A stretch of DNA of 64,000 nt from Hominimerdicola alba 8. Lineage in GTDB: Bacteria > Bacillota > Clostridia > Oscillospirales > Ruminococcaceae. Below the pieces are notes generated by a model. The model was given only the letters and a program-made list of their open reading frames with translations, had not been told where the DNA came from and searched no databases. The stretch covers positions 161,162-225,161 of the forward strand of contig NZ_ADKM02000130.1 in NCBI RefSeq assembly GCF_000178155.2, written 5' to 3'. The position numbers and the translations under genes were made by a program. Positions 8,406 to 17,258 of the stretch are shown here, one piece after another (positions within the stretch are counted from its first letter, which is position 1; every line of letters starts with the position of its first letter).

Positions 8406-8504
8406 TAGCAATCCGCCTTATAATTCAGACAAAATCCAGTCACAAGACCCATAAATCCCAGCTTTTGCGACTGGATTTTGTGAATTTAAAAAGTTGGATT
8501 GCTA
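8406..8504 (+). repeat. Family A 99-base palindromic MITE, copy A1
   Basis: Exactly 99 bases, TAGCAATCC at the left and GGATTGCTA at the right, with an inner stem of ACAAAATCCAGTC and its complement. TA flanks it on both sides (8404-8405 and 8505-8506), consistent with a TA target duplication. It lies just downstream of pyrF on the minus strand, where the hairpin could also end transcripts. Confidence 0.93.
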
Positions 8505-8540
8505 TAGTCCGCTGTTTCAGCGTGATGACCATATTTCTGC

Positions 8541-9476
8541 TTATTCGGGGAATGCGATCCTCGGCAGATAGGAGATTATATCCTCTTTCATGCGGATAAC
8601 TTCTCTTCTTGCGGCTTTTGCGAAATCGTGTTCATCGCACTCTTCTTTCTTGTATGCGCACATAACACCTCTCGAAGAGTTTACTATCGCGCCAAGACCG
8701 TTCTTGTCAAAGCCCTTGCTGACACCCTCAGCGCCGCCGCCCTGTGCGCCGTAACCCGGTACAAGGAAGAATGTGTGAGGCAGTGCCGCCCTCATCTCAG
8801 CCAGCTGTTCGGGATATGTTGCGCCCACAACTGCACCGACACCGCTGTAGCCGTATTTGCCCATGACCTCAGTGCCCCACTTCTCGCACATGTCGCCCAT
8901 TGTGGCATATACGGTCTTGTCGCCTATTTTAAGGTCCTGAAGTTCGCCCGATGACTTGTTTGAAGTCTTTACCAGCACGAAGATGCCCTTGTCATACAGC
9001 TTGCACTGTTCCAGCAGAGGGTTTATGCCGTCCGAACCCAGATAGCCGTTTACAGTCAGCGCATCAGCACCGAAAGCCTCTATCTTCTCGCCGCCCACAT
9101 CAGTCAGACCCAGATGCGCCGCCGCATAAGCCTCCATAGTTGCGCCGATGTCGTTGCGCTTGCCGTCAGTCATTACGAACATGCCTTTTTCCTTAGCGTA
9201 CTGAATGGTCTTGTAAAGTGTCTTAACGCCCTCGTAGCCGTACATCTCGTAGTAAGCAGCCTGCGGCTTTATAGCGGGGCAGATGTCGTGTATCTCATCT
9301 ATGATGCACTTGTTGAACTCCAGTATAGCCTTAGCCGCCGCTTTCAGTGTGCGGTCATATTTCTTGAACTTCTTTTCCTTGATGAATTCGGGCACATACT
9401 CCAGCTTAGGGTCAAGTCCTACCACCGAAGGGTTCTGTGTTTTAACTATGTTTTCAATAAGTCTGTCCATTGACAT
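8541..9476 (-). CDS. pyrF: Orotidine 5'-phosphate decarboxylase
   Basis: Cytoplasmic enzyme that decarboxylates OMP to UMP, the last step of UMP synthesis. The 311-residue length and the motif TDGKRNDIG (catalytic Lys and Asp) fit the type 2 PyrF family, which is longer than the E. coli or B. subtilis form. Other landmarks are VGLDPKLEY near the N terminus and the phosphate-loop region VPGYGAQGG. GGAGGAATTTGAC precedes the ATG. It lies in a run of minus-strand genes with pyrC upstream and pyrK-pyrD further downstream. Confidence 0.95.
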   Translation of the reverse strand: MSMDRLIENIVKTQNPSVVGLDPKLEYVPEFIKEKKFKKYDRTLKAAAKAILEFNKCIIDEIHDICPAIKPQAAYYEMYGYEGVKTLYKTIQYAKEKGMFVMTDGKRNDIGATMEAYAAAHLGLTDVGGEKIEAFGADALTVNGYLGSDGINPLLEQCKLYDKGIFVLVKTSNKSSGELQDLKIGDKTVYATMGDMCEKWGTEVMGKYGYSGVGAVVGATYPEQLAEMRAALPHTFFLVPGYGAQGGGAEGVSKGFDKNGLGAIVNSSRGVMCAYKKEECDEHDFAKAARREVIRMKEDIISYLPRIAFPE

Positions 9477-9526
9477 GTCAAATTCCTCCTTGGTTCAATT
9501 ATTTCCGTTGTATATTGGTGATGAGC

Positions 9527-9931
9527 TCAGTACGGATATATCCCCACCTTTTCGCAGGGAAAAGAGAACCTCACCATATCTCCGATATTTATCCTGCCGC
9601 GTTCGCTCACTGCAAGCATTTCAAGCCCGTCAGGGGAAAAACGCAGATACAGCACCGCACCGTCCCCGTCCTCTTCTATATCCTCGCATACCGCCGTAAA
9701 TGTGTCCGTGGTGCCGTCGGTCGAAAATGAAGCACGCTTACCCTCAACAACGGCTATCTCGGTTATATCCGTATCTTCATTCCCGCCGAATGTGAACTCT
9801 ATCCCGTAAGTGCCGTCCTTTATCGGCGCCTCATCGAAGTGCCATATGCCGCACACTTTCCCAAGTCCGTTACGGGCAGTTACTATCGTACTGCCGTTTA
9901 CCTCCTTCACATCTGTAAGGAAAACGTTCAT
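9527..9931 (-). CDS. Hypothetical protein
   Basis: A 134-residue, acidic, soluble protein that I do not recognise. It has no signal peptide or membrane segment and looks beta-rich (alternating hydrophobic residues, several Gly turns). The ATG at 9931 overlaps the upstream TGA as TGATG, with GAGGTG in front; a GTG one codon earlier is also possible. The tight overlap says it is co-expressed with the broken gene upstream. Confidence 0.6.
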   Translation of the reverse strand: MNVFLTDVKEVNGSTIVTARNGLGKVCGIWHFDEAPIKDGTYGIEFTFGGNEDTDITEIAVVEGKRASFSTDGTTDTFTAVCEDIEEDGDGAVLYLRFSPDGLEMLAVSERGRINIGDMVRFSFPCEKVGIYPY

Positions 9932-10308
9932 CACAGCACCTCTTTCAGCCTGCCGTCATCGGGGTCGCACCAATGAGGTATGCCCATTTCGTCCGGCAAT
10001 GCTTCAATCCCGTCAAGCAGATATCTCATCTCAAATCTGCGGTACTCAGCCACACGTTCAAATTCTCCGCTCTCAAACACTGCCCAGAACATTGCAGGCA
10101 GTTCCGCCCCGCGAAAAAAGCTGTCGATGCGTCTGTCGTTCTGCGCCTTTATGAATGCTTCCATGACCTCAGCTTCGGGTATGTGAGGATAATGGATAAA
10201 GCCCTCCTACGAACAGCACATAGCCTTTCCGACTATAACGCATTCGGCATGGTCAAAAAGGTATCTGCCGCCATTCTCCTGCGCCGGCAGATGGAAAGCC
10301 GTTATCAT
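9931..10308 (-). pseudogene. Hypothetical gene interrupted by an in-frame TAG
   Basis: Reading from an ATG at 10308, 14 bases after the channel gene stop, the frame encodes MITAFHLPAQENGGRYLF and continues to AMCCS, then meets TAG at 10207-10209. The same frame continues without another stop as EGFIHYPHIPEAEV into the 77-residue downstream part, which ends at 9931. Open, composition-like coding on both sides of one stop suggests a nonsense mutation or a sequencing error. Restart at the ATG at 10164 is possible. TAG is used as a normal stop elsewhere in this window, for example at 19020. The product is not recognised. Confidence 0.65.
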
Positions 10309-10321
10309 AAGTGCCGTATAC

Positions 10322-11089
10322 TCACCTCAGCGTGGTGTTATCGGGCAGGTTTTTCTGCGTGCTTTCGCTGTCTGTGTGGTTCATATTGTTCAATTCGTTG
10401 AGATACCCGCCTGTTATTATGCCCGATGGCAGAGCGATTATCGCAATGCCGAACAGTGATGACAGCATCGTGACCACCCGTCCAAGTGTCGTTGTGGGGT
10501 AGATGTCGCCGTAGCCCACCGTTGTCAGCGAAACTGTCGCCCAGTAGACCGCGTCAAAGAAATTCCCGAAAGAATCAGGCTCGACATTGAATATTACCAG
10601 CGCCGAAAGCATTATGTAGGCGCACGCGAGTGTCGCCACAGCGGTCAGCGCCTTGTGTTCACGTTTCAGTACGTTCACCAGTATCATCAGGTTTTTTGAA
10701 TACCTGAGCATCTTCGCCGCCCTGAATACCCTGAAAGTCCTTGTCAGCCTGAGTATTTTAAGCAGTCTGAAACCGTCGTTGAGAAACGAGAAAAACGGCA
10801 GTATCGCCAGCAGGTCTATCACCGCCATCGGCGTGAACGGGTAGATGAAAAACGCCGCAGGTGCTTTTATTTTCAGTTTCAGGTCAGCTGTGATGAAGCG
10901 CAGTATGTAATCGACCATGAATATCACCGTCGAAACAAGGTCAATGACCTCGAATGCGGTGTTCGTAGACTTGAAAGCCAGCGGCACAAGGCTTATGACT
11001 ATCACGAAAAGCATCACGCCGTCATAGATGTCGCTTGCCTTGTTCTCTTCACTGATGACTTCGATTATGTCGAATAGTTTCTTTCTCAT
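10322..11089 (-). CDS. Voltage-gated potassium channel (Kch/Kv type)
   Basis: A 255-residue integral membrane protein with six predicted membrane segments. A charged S4-like helix (RLLKILRLTRTFRVFR, about 108-123) is followed by a pore region with the K+ selectivity filter TVGYGD (190-195) and a last helix. There is no RCK domain, only a short cytoplasmic C tail. It would conduct K+ across the cell membrane, probably with voltage sensing. It lies in a minus-strand gene run between pyrC and the broken hypothetical gene. Confidence 0.92.
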   Translation of the reverse strand: MRKKLFDIIEVISEENKASDIYDGVMLFVIVISLVPLAFKSTNTAFEVIDLVSTVIFMVDYILRFITADLKLKIKAPAAFFIYPFTPMAVIDLLAILPFFSFLNDGFRLLKILRLTRTFRVFRAAKMLRYSKNLMILVNVLKREHKALTAVATLACAYIMLSALVIFNVEPDSFGNFFDAVYWATVSLTTVGYGDIYPTTTLGRVVTMLSSLFGIAIIALPSGIITGGYLNELNNMNHTDSESTQKNLPDNTTLR

Positions 11090-11113
11090 TTTATCTCCGA
11101 CCTGCGTATAAAC

Positions 11114-11134
11114 ATTCTCCCCGCCGCAGCAGGG
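11114..11134. repeat. C/G hairpin between pyrC and the channel gene
   Basis: TCTCCC-type arms around GCCGCAGC form a short hairpin of the dispersed CCCCGCC type. A T-rich tract (TTTTCTTTT) follows on the plus strand only, so it would not end pyrC transcription in the usual way. Confidence 0.4.
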
Positions 11135-11172
11135 AGAGTTTTCTTTTATATTTGTTTTTTACGAACAGTCCG

Positions 11173-12447
11173 TCACAGGCTGTATACTACCTTGCCGCGA
11201 CAAATGGTGTACATATTCCGTCCCCTCAGATGTTCTCCCTTGAACACTGTGTTCTTGCTCTTTGAGTTCAGTTCTTCGGGTATTACTTCCCACTCATAGT
11301 CGGGGTCGAATATACAGAGGTCGCATCTTTCACCGACAGCTATCTTTATCGGTTCAAGACCCAGTATCTTTCTGGGATTGACACTCATTACCTCTACCAG
11401 CTTGTCAAGGCTCAGTTTGCCTGTGTGGTACAGCTGTGTCAGCGTCACTGCCAGCGAAGTTTCAAGCCCCACAACGCCGTTGGGCGCTTTCTCAAAATCA
11501 GCCTTTTCCTCAGCCGAATGCGGTGCGTGGTCGGTGATTATGCAGTCGATAGTGCCGTCAAGCAGTGCTTCTTCGACAGCCTGCCTGTCTCGCTCAGTCC
11601 TCAGCGGGGGCGACATGCGGTAGTCTGCATCGCGGCTGAGAAGTTTTTCGTCAGTGTAGGTGAAGTAGTGCGGCGCGGTTTCGCAGGTGACTTTCACGCC
11701 GTCACGCTTTGCCGCCCTTATGATATTCACCGAACCCCATGTGGAAACGTGGCAGATGTGTATGCGTGCATCACAGCTCATCGCGAGGGTTATCTCGCGG
11801 GCGGTTATGCTGTCCTCGCTGGCTCTGTCCATACCTTTTACGCCCAGCTTCTCGGAAACTTCGCCCTTGTTGATTATACCGCCGTTGATTATCTTAAGGT
11901 CTTCACAGTGCGATGTGATGATAAGCCCGTTGACGTTTGAAAGTTCCAGCGCCCGACGCATCAGCTCTGCATTCTCGACAGGTCTGCCGTCATCTGAAAT
12001 AGCGGTGATGCCTGCCTTTTTCAGCGCTTCATAGTCGCACAGTTCTTCGCCCTTCATGCCCTTTGTGACAGTTGCGTAGGGTATAACATCTATGCCTGTC
12101 TTTTTCGCCTTGTCAAAGACATACTCCACCAGTTCGGGCGAGTCGATGGGCGGTTTGGTATTGGGCATGCAGGCAACCCCTGTGAAACCGCCTGCCTTAG
12201 CCGCATTCGCGCCCGTGATGATGTCCTCTTTGTAGGTCAGTCCCGGGTCACGGAAATGTACGTGCATATCGAACAGACCGGGCACTGCACAAAGCCTGCC
12301 CTTGCCGTCGATGACTCTTGTTTTTTCCTCAGGTTCAATATCTGCGCTGATGGCGGTTATCACACCGCCATCGACTGCTATATCCGTAATGCTGTCCAGC
12401 CCGCACTGAGGGTCGCAGGCGCGGACATTTTTTATAAGTATCTCCAT
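11173..12447 (-). CDS. pyrC: Dihydroorotase
   Basis: A 424-residue zinc amidohydrolase that cyclises carbamoyl-aspartate to dihydroorotate. Metal-binding residues are seen in FDMHVHFRDPG (His62, His64), TSHCED, HICHVST and TDHAPHS, the order expected for the longer bacterial type. Length is typical. The ATG overlaps the TAA of the upstream gene by one base (TAATG), so it depends on that gene's transcript. The gene order pyrC ... pyrF ... pyrK-pyrD is spread over 12 kb on one strand, not a compact pyr operon. Confidence 0.95.
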   Translation of the reverse strand: MEILIKNVRACDPQCGLDSITDIAVDGGVITAISADIEPEEKTRVIDGKGRLCAVPGLFDMHVHFRDPGLTYKEDIITGANAAKAGGFTGVACMPNTKPPIDSPELVEYVFDKAKKTGIDVIPYATVTKGMKGEELCDYEALKKAGITAISDDGRPVENAELMRRALELSNVNGLIITSHCEDLKIINGGIINKGEVSEKLGVKGMDRASEDSITAREITLAMSCDARIHICHVSTWGSVNIIRAAKRDGVKVTCETAPHYFTYTDEKLLSRDADYRMSPPLRTERDRQAVEEALLDGTIDCIITDHAPHSAEEKADFEKAPNGVVGLETSLAVTLTQLYHTGKLSLDKLVEVMSVNPRKILGLEPIKIAVGERCDLCIFDPDYEWEVIPEELNSKSKNTVFKGEHLRGRNMYTICRGKVVYSL

Positions 12448-13010
12448 TATCTCCTGTTGTTCATTCTCTGTTCTGCCTTTTCGTCACCGTTGAATTCCTT
12501 AACGGTTCTGGTCCATTTACAGTAGTAAACATCTTCGTCATCATTTGACATGATGAACTTGCAGGAACCCTCTGCGTTCATGATCTCCTCACGTTCAGTG
12601 CTGGACAGGAAAGTCCAGCCCTTGTCACTGTAAGGCTCATCTACCTCCAGATCCCTGTAGGTTATCTCTGCGAACAGCTTGAGTTTTTCGCCCATGTCGT
12701 AGGACTCATCTCTCTCCTTGTTGGGCATGATAAGCAGTTTGATCTTGCCTGCGTCCTCATTTACCTTGAAATAGCCCTCTGCATAGACATGGTCTTCATC
12801 ACTCAGCTGTACCATCTTGAACTGACCGCTCTGGTCAAAGTAGAACTTCATGTCCTCATCTTCATCTGTCCAGTAGCCTAGTATCAGCTTTCTTGAATCA
12901 CTGCCTTTTTCCTGACTGGGCTTGCTGAACACATATGTGCATACGAATATTCCGCACACCACGAAGATGACGAACAATACGCCCAGAAAACCTGAGATAA
13001 ACTTCTTCAT
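12447..13010 (-). CDS. Membrane-anchored hypothetical protein
   Basis: A 187-residue protein with an N-terminal membrane segment (about residues 5-29) and then a polar, acidic domain that would be outside the cell. The domain contains GYWTDEDEDMKFYFDQSGQF, reminiscent of lipocalin-like or DUF-type beta barrels that measure a Gly-x-Trp start, but I cannot name a family. GGAGG lies before the ATG. It is 36 bases downstream of ilvD and overlaps pyrC by one base, so all three are probably one transcript. Confidence 0.7.
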   Translation of the reverse strand: MKKFISGFLGVLFVIFVVCGIFVCTYVFSKPSQEKGSDSRKLILGYWTDEDEDMKFYFDQSGQFKMVQLSDEDHVYAEGYFKVNEDAGKIKLLIMPNKERDESYDMGEKLKLFAEITYRDLEVDEPYSDKGWTFLSSTEREEIMNAEGSCKFIMSNDDEDVYYCKWTRTVKEFNGDEKAEQRMNNRR

Positions 13011-13046
13011 GTCAAATTCCTCCGTTTCATTTTATAAGATATGTTT

Positions 13047-14711
13047 TTACTTTATTTCCAGCACCGCACCTCTGTTGGCAGAAGTTACCAGTGAAGCGTA
13101 GCGTGCAAGATAGCCTGTCTTGATCTTAGGCTCTCTGGGAGTCCACTTGCTTCTTCTCTCAGCAAGGACTTCGTCTGAAACCTTAAGTTCGATGCTGTGA
13201 GCATTGATGTCGATGGCGATGATGTCGCCCTCTTCTACCAGTGCGATATTGCCGCCCAGCGCAGCTTCGGGGGATACGTGACCGATAGCCGCACCTCTTG
13301 TGGCGCCGCTGAAACGTCCGTCGGTTATCAGTGCAACTGTCGAGCCAAGACCCATGCCCTGTATAGCAGAAGTCGGGTTGAGCATCTCTCTCATGCCGGG
13401 ACCGCCCTTAGGACCTTCATACCTGATGACAACGACATCACCGGGAACTATCTTGCCGCCGCGAATAGCAGTGATAGCCTCTTCCTCGCTGTCGAACACC
13501 CTTGCAGGACCTTCGTGCTTGAGCATTTCGGGAGCAACTGCCGATCTCTTTACAACGCAGGTATCAGGTGCCAGATTGCCCTTAAGTACAGCGATACCGC
13601 CGTTAGGCATGAACGGGTCATCGATAGGTCTGATTATTGAAGTATCCTTATTTACGATGCCTGCGATATTCTCAGCAACAGTCTTGCCTGTGCAGGTCAT
13701 GCAGTCGGTGTAGATCAGATCCTTCTTAGCAAGTTCGTTCAGCACTGCATAAACGCCGCCTGCCTCGTTGAGATCTTCCATGTAGGTGTGACCCGCAGGT
13801 GCCAGATGGCAGAGGTTCGGTGTCTTCTCGGAGATCTCATTTACCAGTTCGAGGTTCAGGTCGATGCCGCACTCGTGAGCGATAGCGGGCAGGTGGAGCA
13901 TCGAGTTAGTCGAGCAGCCCAGTGCCATATCAGCCGCGATAGCGTTTTTGAAAGCCTTTTCGGTCATGATATCGCGTGGACGGATATTCTTTTTCAGCAG
14001 TTCCATTACCTGCATACCCGCCTGCTTAGCCAGCTTAAGTCTTGCAGAGTAAACAGCAGGTATGGTGCCGTTGCCCCTCAGACCCATGCCCAGCACTTCG
14101 GTCAGGCAGTTCATGGAGTTTGCAGTGTACATGCCCGAACAGGAGCCGCATGACGGACATGCCTTGTCCTCAAATTCCTGTACATCGTCCAGTGTGAAAG
14201 TGCCTGCGTTGTAAGAGCCTACAGCCTCGAACATGCTTGAAAGGGAAGTCTTCTTTCCCTTTACGTGACCTGCCAGCATCGGACCGCCCGAAACGAAAAC
14301 GGTAGGTACATTTACTCTTGCCGCAGCCATCAGCAGACCGGGTACGTTCTTGTCGCAGTTGGGCACCATTACCAGCGCATCGAAGTGGTGCGCCAGCGCC
14401 ATGCACTCGGTAGAGTCAGCTATCAGATCCCTTGTCACCAGCGAATACTTCATGCCCTGATGACCCATAGCGATACCGTCGCATACAGCGATAGCGGGGA
14501 ATACCACAGGTGTGCCGCCTGCCATCGCAACGCCCATCTTTACAGCATCAACGATCTTGTCGATGTTCATGTGTCCGGGTACTATCTCGTTATAAGATGA
14601 AACGATACCTACCAGTGGTCTTTCCATCTCTTCCTTAGTCATGCCCAGTGCATTGAACAATGACCTCTGAGGGGCTTTATCAACACCCTCGCAAAAATAG
14701 TTGTTTGACAT
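13047..14711 (-). CDS. ilvD: Dihydroxy-acid dehydratase
   Basis: A 554-residue Fe-S dehydratase that converts dihydroxy-acids to the 2-keto acid precursors of valine and isoleucine. Cluster and active-site motifs are [10 protein letters not shown] and [18 protein letters not shown], with the conserved GRFSGAT near the C terminus. Length matches the family. AAGGTAATC precedes the ATG. No other ilv or leu genes are in the window and no T-box leader is visible upstream, so it stands apart from the rest of the pathway. Confidence 0.97.
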   Translation of the reverse strand: MSNNYFCEGVDKAPQRSLFNALGMTKEEMERPLVGIVSSYNEIVPGHMNIDKIVDAVKMGVAMAGGTPVVFPAIAVCDGIAMGHQGMKYSLVTRDLIADSTECMALAHHFDALVMVPNCDKNVPGLLMAAARVNVPTVFVSGGPMLAGHVKGKKTSLSSMFEAVGSYNAGTFTLDDVQEFEDKACPSCGSCSGMYTANSMNCLTEVLGMGLRGNGTIPAVYSARLKLAKQAGMQVMELLKKNIRPRDIMTEKAFKNAIAADMALGCSTNSMLHLPAIAHECGIDLNLELVNEISEKTPNLCHLAPAGHTYMEDLNEAGGVYAVLNELAKKDLIYTDCMTCTGKTVAENIAGIVNKDTSIIRPIDDPFMPNGGIAVLKGNLAPDTCVVKRSAVAPEMLKHEGPARVFDSEEEAITAIRGGKIVPGDVVVIRYEGPKGGPGMREMLNPTSAIQGMGLGSTVALITDGRFSGATRGAAIGHVSPEAALGGNIALVEEGDIIAIDINAHSIELKVSDEVLAERRSKWTPREPKIKTGYLARYASLVTSANRGAVLEIK

Positions 14712-14739
14712 AATGATTACCTTCTTTATAAATATTTTA

Positions 14740-14752
14740 TCACCAATGGTGA
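14740..14752. promoter_or_regulatory. Small palindrome upstream of ilvD
   Basis: TCACCA and TGGTGA flank a single base, giving a 13-base palindrome in the 49-base gap between ilvD and the gene upstream. It could be an operator or a weak hairpin. Nothing else supports a regulator site. Confidence 0.3.
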
Positions 14753-14760
14753 AATCTTTT

Positions 14761-15453
14761 TTACTTTATCTTTTTTATAGGACTGCCCGCCTGCCACAGC
14801 AGCACACCGCCCATGAAGAAAAGCGGCAGGCTGTACAGCCAGTAGTATTTCCTTTTGGTCATATCCTTGCATTTTATCACGTAAGGCGGTATGGTGTCGC
14901 TGTTTATCTCACCTGTCACATAGTACTGATAACAGAGGTATGAATAATCCTTCTGCCAGTTGTCAAGACATTTTTCCATGAGCTTTTTCTCTGTCTTGCT
15001 GCATTTTGTGACTATGCCCTCGAACTCTGCGTTCACGCTCTCGCCGCTGTTGGTGGGTGAATTGCCTGTCATCACCTGATAGTAAAAATCAGGATATAGG
15101 AACTGATCCAGCAGCAGGCAGACAAATTCTTCCTTTTCGGTACCCAGCGGTATCAGCACGTAAGATGCGTATGCCTCATCGGAAGTTTCCTCCGATACAG
15201 TGGTGCAGATATCCAGCGGTTCGTTTATGGTGGTGTTGTCTGTAGCGTCGGGGTTCGGCATGAAGCCGCGTACAACGTCCGATATAGTGCCTTTGACATA
15301 CATGCCGCTCTTGATATCCTCCGCTTTCAGCTTTGATATATCGTGCGGATGTGTGCTTTTATACATCATCACCAGTCCTGCCGCCAGCACAGCTATGCCT
15401 GCGGCGAGTGCAGCTGCACCTACCTTGTGCAGCAAATTCAGCTTCAGCTTCAA
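14761..15453 (-). CDS. Two-segment membrane protein, hypothetical
   Basis: A 230-residue protein with a membrane helix at about residues 12-30 and a second at about 205-222, leaving a large domain between them on the outer face. The central domain is not recognised. It carries a pair of Cys residues ([16 protein letters not shown]) and the C tail is basic. It begins 20 bases after the stop of the repeat protein gene and precedes ilvD, in one minus-strand series. Confidence 0.7.
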   Translation of the reverse strand: MKLKLNLLHKVGAAALAAGIAVLAAGLVMMYKSTHPHDISKLKAEDIKSGMYVKGTISDVVRGFMPNPDATDNTTINEPLDICTTVSEETSDEAYASYVLIPLGTEKEEFVCLLLDQFLYPDFYYQVMTGNSPTNSGESVNAEFEGIVTKCSKTEKKLMEKCLDNWQKDYSYLCYQYYVTGEINSDTIPPYVIKCKDMTKRKYYWLYSLPLFFMGGVLLWQAGSPIKKIK

Positions 15454-15473
15454 TTCAATATCATCCCATTCTG

Positions 15474-15950
15474 TCAGACTTGCCCGCCGTTGTCATCATC
15501 TTCGTGAACGGCGTCTTCGGGTTCGACCTCGACTATCTCTTCGGTGGGTTTGCCCTTCTGTTCGGCTTTGCGCTTTGCGATGATATCTTCGCCGCTGAGA
15601 ACGCTCTTCACCGTGTCGACAGTGCGCGAGGCATCTTCTTTGAGCCTGCCGCTGCCGACATATTCTTTTGCATTTCTCACAGCCTCGCTCGCCTTTTCCT
15701 GTATATTTCCGTTTGCGACAAAGTCCTTGGTCTTCTGCACTGCCTTGCCCGCGCCCTCAGTCAGCTTTCCGCTGCCAACGAATTCTCTCGCAGACCTCAC
15801 AGTCCTGTCAGCATCGTCTTTCAGTCTGCCGCTCTGCACATATTCCCTCACAGGTGCGACCGTTTTGTCGATGCCCTCTTTCAGCTTGCCGCTCTCAACG
15901 TATTCTCTGGCGTTTTCTGCGGTAGCTTTTATCTTGTCTTTCAAGCTCAT
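15474..15950 (-). CDS. Protein of five tandem 20-residue repeats
   Basis: A 158-residue soluble protein. Residues 14-113 are five tandem repeats of exactly 20 residues, each like AREYVESGKLKEGIDKTV: an aromatic-Val pair, then SG-R/K-L, then a Thr/Ala-Val end. The units differ enough to be an old amplification. They are amphipathic and probably helical, reminiscent of YtxH or CsbD-like stress proteins, but I do not assign a family. The tail is very acidic (VEVEPEDAVHEDDD). I use the ATG at 15950, which has GCGAGG upstream; an upstream in-frame start at 16007 is less likely. Confidence 0.75.
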   Translation of the reverse strand: MSLKDKIKATAENAREYVESGKLKEGIDKTVAPVREYVQSGRLKDDADRTVRSAREFVGSGKLTEGAGKAVQKTKDFVANGNIQEKASEAVRNAKEYVGSGRLKEDASRTVDTVKSVLSGEDIIAKRKAEQKGKPTEEIVEVEPEDAVHEDDDNGGQV

Positions 15951-16050
15951 TTTTTCAGCCTCGCTTTCTGTATATCCTTTTGTTTTTGGTGACCTTCCCC
16001 CGCGCACCCGTCAGCATGCGTGCGTTAAAGTCAGCTTTATCTTTATTACG

Positions 16051-16160
16051 GTCATCACGCCGATACATCGTACCGAAAAGCCTTCAGTTTGCAGTCATCT
16101 TTTTCCCGCCGCAGGCAGGGTAAAGAAAACATCTCTGTGACCGTTCCTTATCATGCCTTT
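16051..16160 (-). repeat. Degenerate family B element with C/G hairpin
   Basis: GGTCATCACGCCGATACATC at the left resembles the right end of family B in reverse. Further on, TTTTTCCCGCCGCAGGCAGGG and AAAGAAAACATCTC match the element at 58527-58684, including a shared GTTCCTTATCAT. It sits in the gap downstream of glcK. Confidence 0.55.
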
Positions 16161-16169
16161 ATATTATGC

Positions 16170-17123
16170 TTATTTGTTGAGACCCAGGAATGCCGCACCG
16201 ATTATGCCGGCATCGTTGCCCAGCTTTGCTATGACTATCTCGGTGTTCTTCTCGGAATTTCTTGTGTAGACTTCCTTAGCTACCTGCTCTTTGAGCGGCA
16301 GCAGCAGAGGGTCGCCCTCGTTGCATACACCGCCGCCGATGCACAGTATATCGGGCTGGAAGATGTTTATGGTGTTCGCGATACCGCAAGCCAGATACTT
16401 TATGTAGTCATCAACGACCTGCTTAGCAGTGGCATCGCCCTTTCTCATGGCGTTGAAAGCAGTCCTTGCGGAAACCTTGCCATGTTCGTCAGCCTCAGCG
16501 TGCAGTGCGCTGGCGGGGTCTTTCTCCATAGCTTCCTTAGTCATTCTGATAAGACCCGTTGCGGAAGAATAGACCTCAAAGCAGCCTCTTCTGCCGCAGG
16601 TACACTGAGGACCGTCAACATTTATAACTGTGTGACCTATCTCAGCACCCGCAAAGTTGAAGCCCGAATATATCTTCTTGTTGATGATTATGCCGCCGCC
16701 GACACCTGTACCCAGTGTGATGCACACAGCATCGTTGGCACCCTTAGCCGCACCTGCAACGAACTCACCGTAAGCCGCAGCGTTAGCATCGTTCTCAACA
16801 TAGCATGGCTTGTCGATGTGTGTCTTCATCAGTTCAACAACAGGGAAGTTCAGAAATCCCAGATTGTTTGAATACTCGATAACTCCTGTTTCAGAGTTTG
16901 CAGTACCGGGTGTGCCGATGCCCACAGCTTCGATGTCATCAAGTGTCAGTCCTGCCTCCTTGACAGCTTCCAGCGCTACTTTTGCCATATCAGCGCATAT
17001 CTCCTCGCCTGGACGTGGCAGGTCGGTCTTGCAGGTAGCCTTTGCTACTATCTCAAAATCCTCGCTGACAACACCCGCCTTGATGTTAGTGCCGCCGAGA
17101 TCGATACCAATGTAATACTTCAT
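16170..17123 (-). CDS. glcK: ROK family glucokinase
   Basis: A 317-residue cytoplasmic sugar kinase that would phosphorylate glucose with ATP. It shows the phosphate-binding start GIDLGGTNIKAG, the VENDANAAAYGE catalytic region, LGTGVGGG and the ROK zinc motif with CTCGRRGCFE. Absence of an N-terminal helix-turn-helix marks it as a kinase, not a NagC-type repressor. AAGGAGAAAAGGAAA precedes the ATG. A weak TATAAT lies at 17204-17209 on the minus strand without a good -35. Glucose is the usual substrate of this branch; other hexoses are possible. Confidence 0.92.
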   Translation of the reverse strand: MKYYIGIDLGGTNIKAGVVSEDFEIVAKATCKTDLPRPGEEICADMAKVALEAVKEAGLTLDDIEAVGIGTPGTANSETGVIEYSNNLGFLNFPVVELMKTHIDKPCYVENDANAAAYGEFVAGAAKGANDAVCITLGTGVGGGIIINKKIYSGFNFAGAEIGHTVINVDGPQCTCGRRGCFEVYSSATGLIRMTKEAMEKDPASALHAEADEHGKVSARTAFNAMRKGDATAKQVVDDYIKYLACGIANTINIFQPDILCIGGGVCNEGDPLLLPLKEQVAKEVYTRNSEKNTEIVIAKLGNDAGIIGAAFLGLNK

Positions 17124-17258
17124 TTTCCTTTTCTCCTTATACCTTATAAATAGATTTTACCCGCGCCCGATGTACAGCCCTGCCGCATCAGCAGGCGCAG
17201 GAAATTATACAGTAAATGACATGTGACCCTGACTATAGCGCCCCATGCTTTTTATATA

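Noticed and set aside
8406..8504. Family A elements as CRISPR-like or attachment sites
   Set aside because: They are dispersed, have TA flanks and palindromic ends, which fits MITEs better.
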